Shown piece by piece: positions 6,082 to 8,945 of a stretch of DNA of 8,945 bases. The DNA lies in the NCBI RefSeq assembly GCF_004153605.1, contig NZ_SDSI01000009.1, positions 1 to 8,945 on the forward strand. The letters run 5' to 3'. Under the pieces are notes generated by a model, which did no database searches, had not been told where the DNA came from, and was given only the letters and a program-made list of their open reading frames with translations. The translations under genes were made by a program, and so were the position numbers. Position 1 is the first letter of the stretch. The number at the start of each line of letters is the position of its first letter. The DNA comes from Qipengyuania_B thermophila (lineage in GTDB: Bacteria; Pseudomonadota; Alphaproteobacteria; Sphingomonadales; Sphingomonadaceae).

Positions 6082-7248
6082 TCAGGCGCGCAGGCGGCTG
6101 AACGCCTGATCGAGATCGGCCAGCAGATCGTCCGTGTCCTCGAGCCCGACCGACAGCCGGACCATCGGCGCGGCGGCACCGGGCGGATCAATCGGCAGCG
6201 CCAGGCTCTCGAACCCGCCCCAGCTGTAGCCGATGCCGAAGCGGCGCAGCGCATCCACGAAGCTGTCCCGCTCGCGCGAAGTGCCCCGCAGCGCGAAGGC
6301 GAACAGCCCGCACCCGCCGGCAAAGTCGCGCCGCCACAGCGCATGGCCAGGGTCGCCGGGCAGCAGCGGACAGCGCACCTCCGCCACCTCCGACCGACCG
6401 GACAGCCAGCCGGCGACGCGCACGGCGCTGTCCTGCTGGCGCGCCAGCCGCAGCGGCAGGGTACGCAGCCCCCGGAGCACCAGCGCGGCATCGTCCGGCG
6501 ACACGACGTGGCCGAGCAGGCGCGCCATGTGCCGCAGCCGCTCATGCCATTCCGGACCGGCGGTGCAGGCACCCATCAGCACGTCCGAATGACCGCCGGC
6601 GTGCTTGGTCAGCGCGGTAACGGCGATGTCACAGCCGCGGGTCAGCGCGGGAAATCCGAGGCTTGTCGCCCAGGTGTTGTCGATCAGGACGGCGGCTCCC
6701 TGCGCCCGGGCGATCGCCGCAAGGGCGGGCACGTCCGTCACTTCGAAGGTGAGGCTGCCCGGGCTCTCCAGCATGATCGCCGCGGCGCCCTCGCGGCACA
6801 GCCGGCTGAACGCCGCATGGTCGAGGGGGTCGAATGTGCGCACTCGGACACCAAATTGTGCAAGCACGTCTGCGGCGAACGCGCGGGTCGGCCCGTAGAC
6901 GTTGCGGGTCAGGAGCAGCGTGTCGCCGGGATGCAGGACGGTCAGCAGCGCGCCCGTGACCGCCGCCAGTCCCGACGGGTAGAGCACGGCTCCTGCAGCC
7001 CCCGGCTCCAGTTCGGTCAGCGCGGTCTCCAGCGCCCAGTGCGTCGGTCCGCCCTGCCTTCCGTAGAAGAACCTGTGCCCGTCGGCATCATCGGGCCGCG
7101 CCGCCCGCAGGGATGCGCAGTCGGGGAAGAGGTGCGTGCTCGCGCGCCAGAGGGGCGGATTGACCGTCCGCTGCGCCCATTCACCCGCCCGTCCGGCGGT
7201 CACGGCCCGTGTCACCGGGCCGCACGTGTCGGCAACCGGACCCGTCAC
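6082..7248 (-). CDS. metC: cystathionine beta-lyase (PLP-dependent)
   Basis: Cleaves L-cystathionine to homocysteine, pyruvate and ammonia in methionine synthesis. The family can also release hydrogen sulfide from cysteine. The protein is 388 residues, typical for the Cys/Met-metabolism PLP fold-type I enzymes. Landmarks: FFYGRQGGPTHWALE (60-74; E. coli MetC has RRGT here, so a Thr is Gly), YPSGLAA (90-96), ESPGS (161-165), the cofactor aspartate in VLIDNTWA (187-194, Asp190), the Schiff-base lysine in TALTKHAGGHSD (Lys215), the MetC-like YSWGGFESL (341-349) and the substrate-carboxylate arginine in VRLSVGLED (Arg364). YSWGG(F/Y)ES favours MetC over cystathionine gamma-lyase or gamma-synthase. 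The GTG at 7248 is chosen: it overlaps the sseA stop as GTGA and has GGAG 10 nt upstream, and the longer frame to 7389 only reads through sseA in another frame. Confidence 0.92.
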   Translation of the reverse strand: MTGPVADTCGPVTRAVTAGRAGEWAQRTVNPPLWRASTHLFPDCASLRAARPDDADGHRFFYGRQGGPTHWALETALTELEPGAAGAVLYPSGLAAVTGALLTVLHPGDTLLLTRNVYGPTRAFAADVLAQFGVRVRTFDPLDHAAFSRLCREGAAAIMLESPGSLTFEVTDVPALAAIARAQGAAVLIDNTWATSLGFPALTRGCDIAVTALTKHAGGHSDVLMGACTAGPEWHERLRHMARLLGHVVSPDDAALVLRGLRTLPLRLARQQDSAVRVAGWLSGRSEVAEVRCPLLPGDPGHALWRRDFAGGCGLFAFALRGTSRERDSFVDALRRFGIGYSWGGFESLALPIDPPGAAAPMVRLSVGLEDTDDLLADLDQAFSRLRA

Positions 7249-8105
7249 GCCGCTGCGGCTCCGGCCGCCTTGGGCGTGTCGGGATCGGCTCCCCACTCCA
7301 GCCAGCTCCCATCGTACAGCGCAATCTGGCGCGCCCCGAGCAGATGCGCTGCGAACAGGACGACGCAGGCCGTCACGCCGCTGCCGCAACTGCCCACGAT
7401 CGGTTGCTCAAGATCGACACCCGCCTCGGCGAAGACTTGTCGCAGCCGCGCCGGCGGCAGGAACCGTCCCTTCTTGTCGAGAAGGTTCGCATAGGGCAGG
7501 TTGAGGGCGCCGGGAATGTGGCCGCCCGGCAGACCGTGCACCGCGTCGGCGGACGCCCCGGAGAAGCGTGCCGGATCGCGCGCGTCCACGATCTGCTCGC
7601 GGCGTGTCGCGACCATGTCCAGCACCTCCCGCTTGTCCCGCAACCGGGCCGCGTCGCGCGCGGGCAAGGGCAGGGTCGAGGAGACGCTGTCCCGCGGGGA
7701 CGGCGGACCGGTTTCGAGCGGCAGACCGGCCCGGCGCCAGGCGTCCAGCCCGCCGTCGAGCAGCCGCACGTCCCGCCAGCCGTAAAGGGTGAAGATGAAC
7801 CATGCCCGTGCCGCGCTGCGCAAGGCGCTGTCGTCATAGAGGAGCACGGGCATGTCCGGCCGCAGACCGAGGGCTGCGACCGCCGCGGCAAACTGCGCCG
7901 CCGACGGCACGGCGGCGGGCGCGTCCGCGTCCGGATCGGTCAGGCTGGCAAGATCGAGGAACCGGGCGTCCGGCAGACGGGCGCGCGCGAAGTCCTCCCG
8001 CGCGTTTCGCCCGGCACTTGGCAGATGCAGGCTCGCGTCGACGGGCACCGCAGGCATCGCTCCGCCGGAAGCGCAGAACCGTTCCGCATCCACCAGGGTG
8101 TCCAT
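7245..8105 (-). CDS. sseA: 3-mercaptopyruvate sulfurtransferase (tandem rhodanese)
   Basis: Transfers sulfur from 3-mercaptopyruvate to thiol acceptors or cyanide; part of cysteine catabolism and sulfane-sulfur handling in the cytosol. The 286-residue protein has two rhodanese domains. The N-terminal one (about 1-130) is inactive in form, with VLLYDDSALRSAARAWF (87-103) where Asp replaces the catalytic Cys, as is usual. The C-terminal one (about 155-278) has VDARDPARFSG (173-183), GHIPGALNLPY (195-205) and the active-site loop C240-GSGVTA. CGSGVTA is typical of mercaptopyruvate sulfurtransferases, whereas thiosulfate sulfurtransferases usually have CRKGVTA. The ATG at 8105 starts the domain; the open frame continues further upstream but is Pro/Arg-rich and overlaps the neighbouring gene. 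No good ribosome binding site is visible. The gene lies 29 nt after the upstream membrane-protein gene and overlaps metC by 4 nt (GTGA), suggesting one operon. Confidence 0.93.
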   Translation of the reverse strand: MDTLVDAERFCASGGAMPAVPVDASLHLPSAGRNAREDFARARLPDARFLDLASLTDPDADAPAAVPSAAQFAAAVAALGLRPDMPVLLYDDSALRSAARAWFIFTLYGWRDVRLLDGGLDAWRRAGLPLETGPPSPRDSVSSTLPLPARDAARLRDKREVLDMVATRREQIVDARDPARFSGASADAVHGLPGGHIPGALNLPYANLLDKKGRFLPPARLRQVFAEAGVDLEQPIVGSCGSGVTACVVLFAAHLLGARQIALYDGSWLEWGADPDTPKAAGAAAA

Positions 8106-8134
8106 GGCCGGGAGCGGTAGCGCGGCGGGCGCCG

Positions 8135-8945
8135 CTAGTCGAGGGCGCGCTGCGCGATCGGCTGGTAGCTGCGCGGTGGCTCGTCGAGGCGGAAGGGCTG
8201 CAGCCGCCCGGTGAGGCCGGTGCCAGGCTGCCCCACGACGAAGGTGCGGGCGAGCGGGTCCAGTCCCGGCCCGGACACCACCAGCCGCAGGAGAGGCACG
8301 AACAGCGCCGCGGAACCCTGCCGGATCGGAGTGATGGCATGGACCGGCAGCACCAGCGTGCCGTCGAGCGACAGCGCCTGACCCGGTGCGAGCCGGTCCA
8401 CCGTGTGCAGCAGCGGCAGCCGCGCCTCGGCAGACGCGATCTGGTTCTCGAGCGGCTGCGACCCGTGGGCGCCCACCAGCTCGCCGGTCACCGCCAGCTC
8501 CCGCGCGGGCGCGGCGCCGCGGTTGCGGACGGTGATCCGGTAGGCAAGCGTCGCGTTCATGAAGCTGCGAGTCAGCTTCATCGCCACCAGTTCGACCGCG
8601 AGCTGCGGGGCAGGTCCGGACCCGTCGCGTCCGGTCAAACCCGATGCGGCGCTGTCGTCGTTCGCCGCCACCGGCAGCTGCGGCTTCTGGATGACGGGGA
8701 CGCGCACCGGCCGCGCCTCCTGCCGCCGGCGTCGCCACCACCAGCCTGCCGCCGCCAGCGGCAGGAGGGCAAGGAGCCAGAGCCACGGCAGGCCCGTCAG
8801 CCGGTTGCCGTCACCAATCCCGACCTGCGGCGGCAAGGAGGCGCTGGTGGTGGCGAGGGGCGGCGCGGGCGCGGGTGCGGGTGCGCCGGACGCGGGAGGA
8901 GCGCGGTCCGCCGCTGGCGCGGGCGCGGTAAGCGGCGGCGCCGCG
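8135..8945 (-). CDS. single-pass membrane protein with Ala/Pro-rich arm, 5' truncated by window
   Basis: The minus-strand frame is open from the right edge to a TAG at 8135-8137, giving 269 visible residues; the start and N-terminal part are outside. The first ~36 residues are an Ala/Pro-rich arm, followed by one hydrophobic segment at visible residues 52-70 (LPWLWLLALLPLAAAGWWW) and then RRRR. By the positive-inside rule the Ala/Pro arm is periplasmic and the C-terminal half cytoplasmic. After a linker (about 75-115) comes a domain with alternating hydrophobic strands: LAVELVAMKLTRSFMNATLAYRITVRNRGAAPARELAVTG reads like a CARDB/DUF11-style beta-sandwich edge (NxGxxPA), followed by LAPGQALSLDGTLVLPVHAI and RLVVSGPGLDPLARTFVVGQP. 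An internal TTG at 8836 is not taken as the start because the frame continues upstream without a stop. Function unknown; similar hypotheticals occur in sphingomonads to my recollection. The sseA start lies 29 nt downstream. Confidence 0.75.
   Translation of the reverse strand, partial: AAPPLTAPAPAADRAPPASGAPAPAPAPPLATTSASLPPQVGIGDGNRLTGLPWLWLLALLPLAAAGWWWRRRRQEARPVRVPVIQKPQLPVAANDDSAASGLTGRDGSGPAPQLAVELVAMKLTRSFMNATLAYRITVRNRGAAPARELAVTGELVGAHGSQPLENQIASAEARLPLLHTVDRLAPGQALSLDGTLVLPVHAITPIRQGSAALFVPLLRLVVSGPGLDPLARTFVVGQPGTGLTGRLQPFRLDEPPRSYQPIAQRALD

Noticed and set aside
6343..7494. Plus-strand open frame (383 codons) opposite metC and sseA
   Set aside because: Antisense shadow of two clearly recognised enzymes; Arg/Gln/Gly-rich product without family features.

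Overview
This window is a GC-rich stretch (roughly 70% G+C by eye) of what looks like a conserved housekeeping region of an alphaproteobacterial chromosome. Protein flavour and gene order point to the order Sphingomonadales. The clues are a SPOR-domain protein next to a short YbjN protein, ProC and a Bax-inhibitor-1 homologue; an ObgE gene followed by a short SDR epimerase; and a lipoprotein and a membrane protein that resemble sphingomonad 'hypotheticals'. The taxonomic call is inference from memory of such proteins, not from a search.

Layout. From 1 to about 2880 there is a plus-strand cluster: the C-terminal end of a SPOR-domain envelope protein, a YbjN-family protein with a probable TTG start, proC overlapping it by 20 nt, and a seven-helix Bax-inhibitor-1/YccA-type membrane protein. 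The last gene has its own candidate promoter and is closed by a very clear intrinsic terminator (2849-2881). Next is a stand-alone proline-rich lipoprotein gene of unknown function (3057-3842). After a perfect 8-bp inverted repeat comes a tRNA-Ala with CGC anticodon (3914-3989). Then follow obgE (4064-5131), possibly translated from a leaderless message, and 11 nt later an NAD(P)-dependent epimerase gene (5143-6057).

From 6082 to the right edge everything is on the minus strand and converges on the epimerase gene across a 24-nt gap. Read in the direction of transcription it holds the 3' portion of a single-pass membrane protein with an Ala/Pro-rich arm (8945-8135), sseA (3-mercaptopyruvate sulfurtransferase, 8105-7245), and metC (cystathionine beta-lyase, 7248-6082). 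sseA and metC share a GTGA overlap and are probably translationally coupled, so two enzymes of sulfur amino acid metabolism are made together.

Nothing in the window looks mobile, phage-derived, CRISPR-like or like a defence or biosynthetic system. Almost every base is explained by ordinary genes; the longest gap between genes is about 234 nt (2823-3056). The parts that remain undescribed are the lipoprotein, the partial membrane protein, and a few small inverted repeats and start-site peculiarities. These are reported with modest interest scores.
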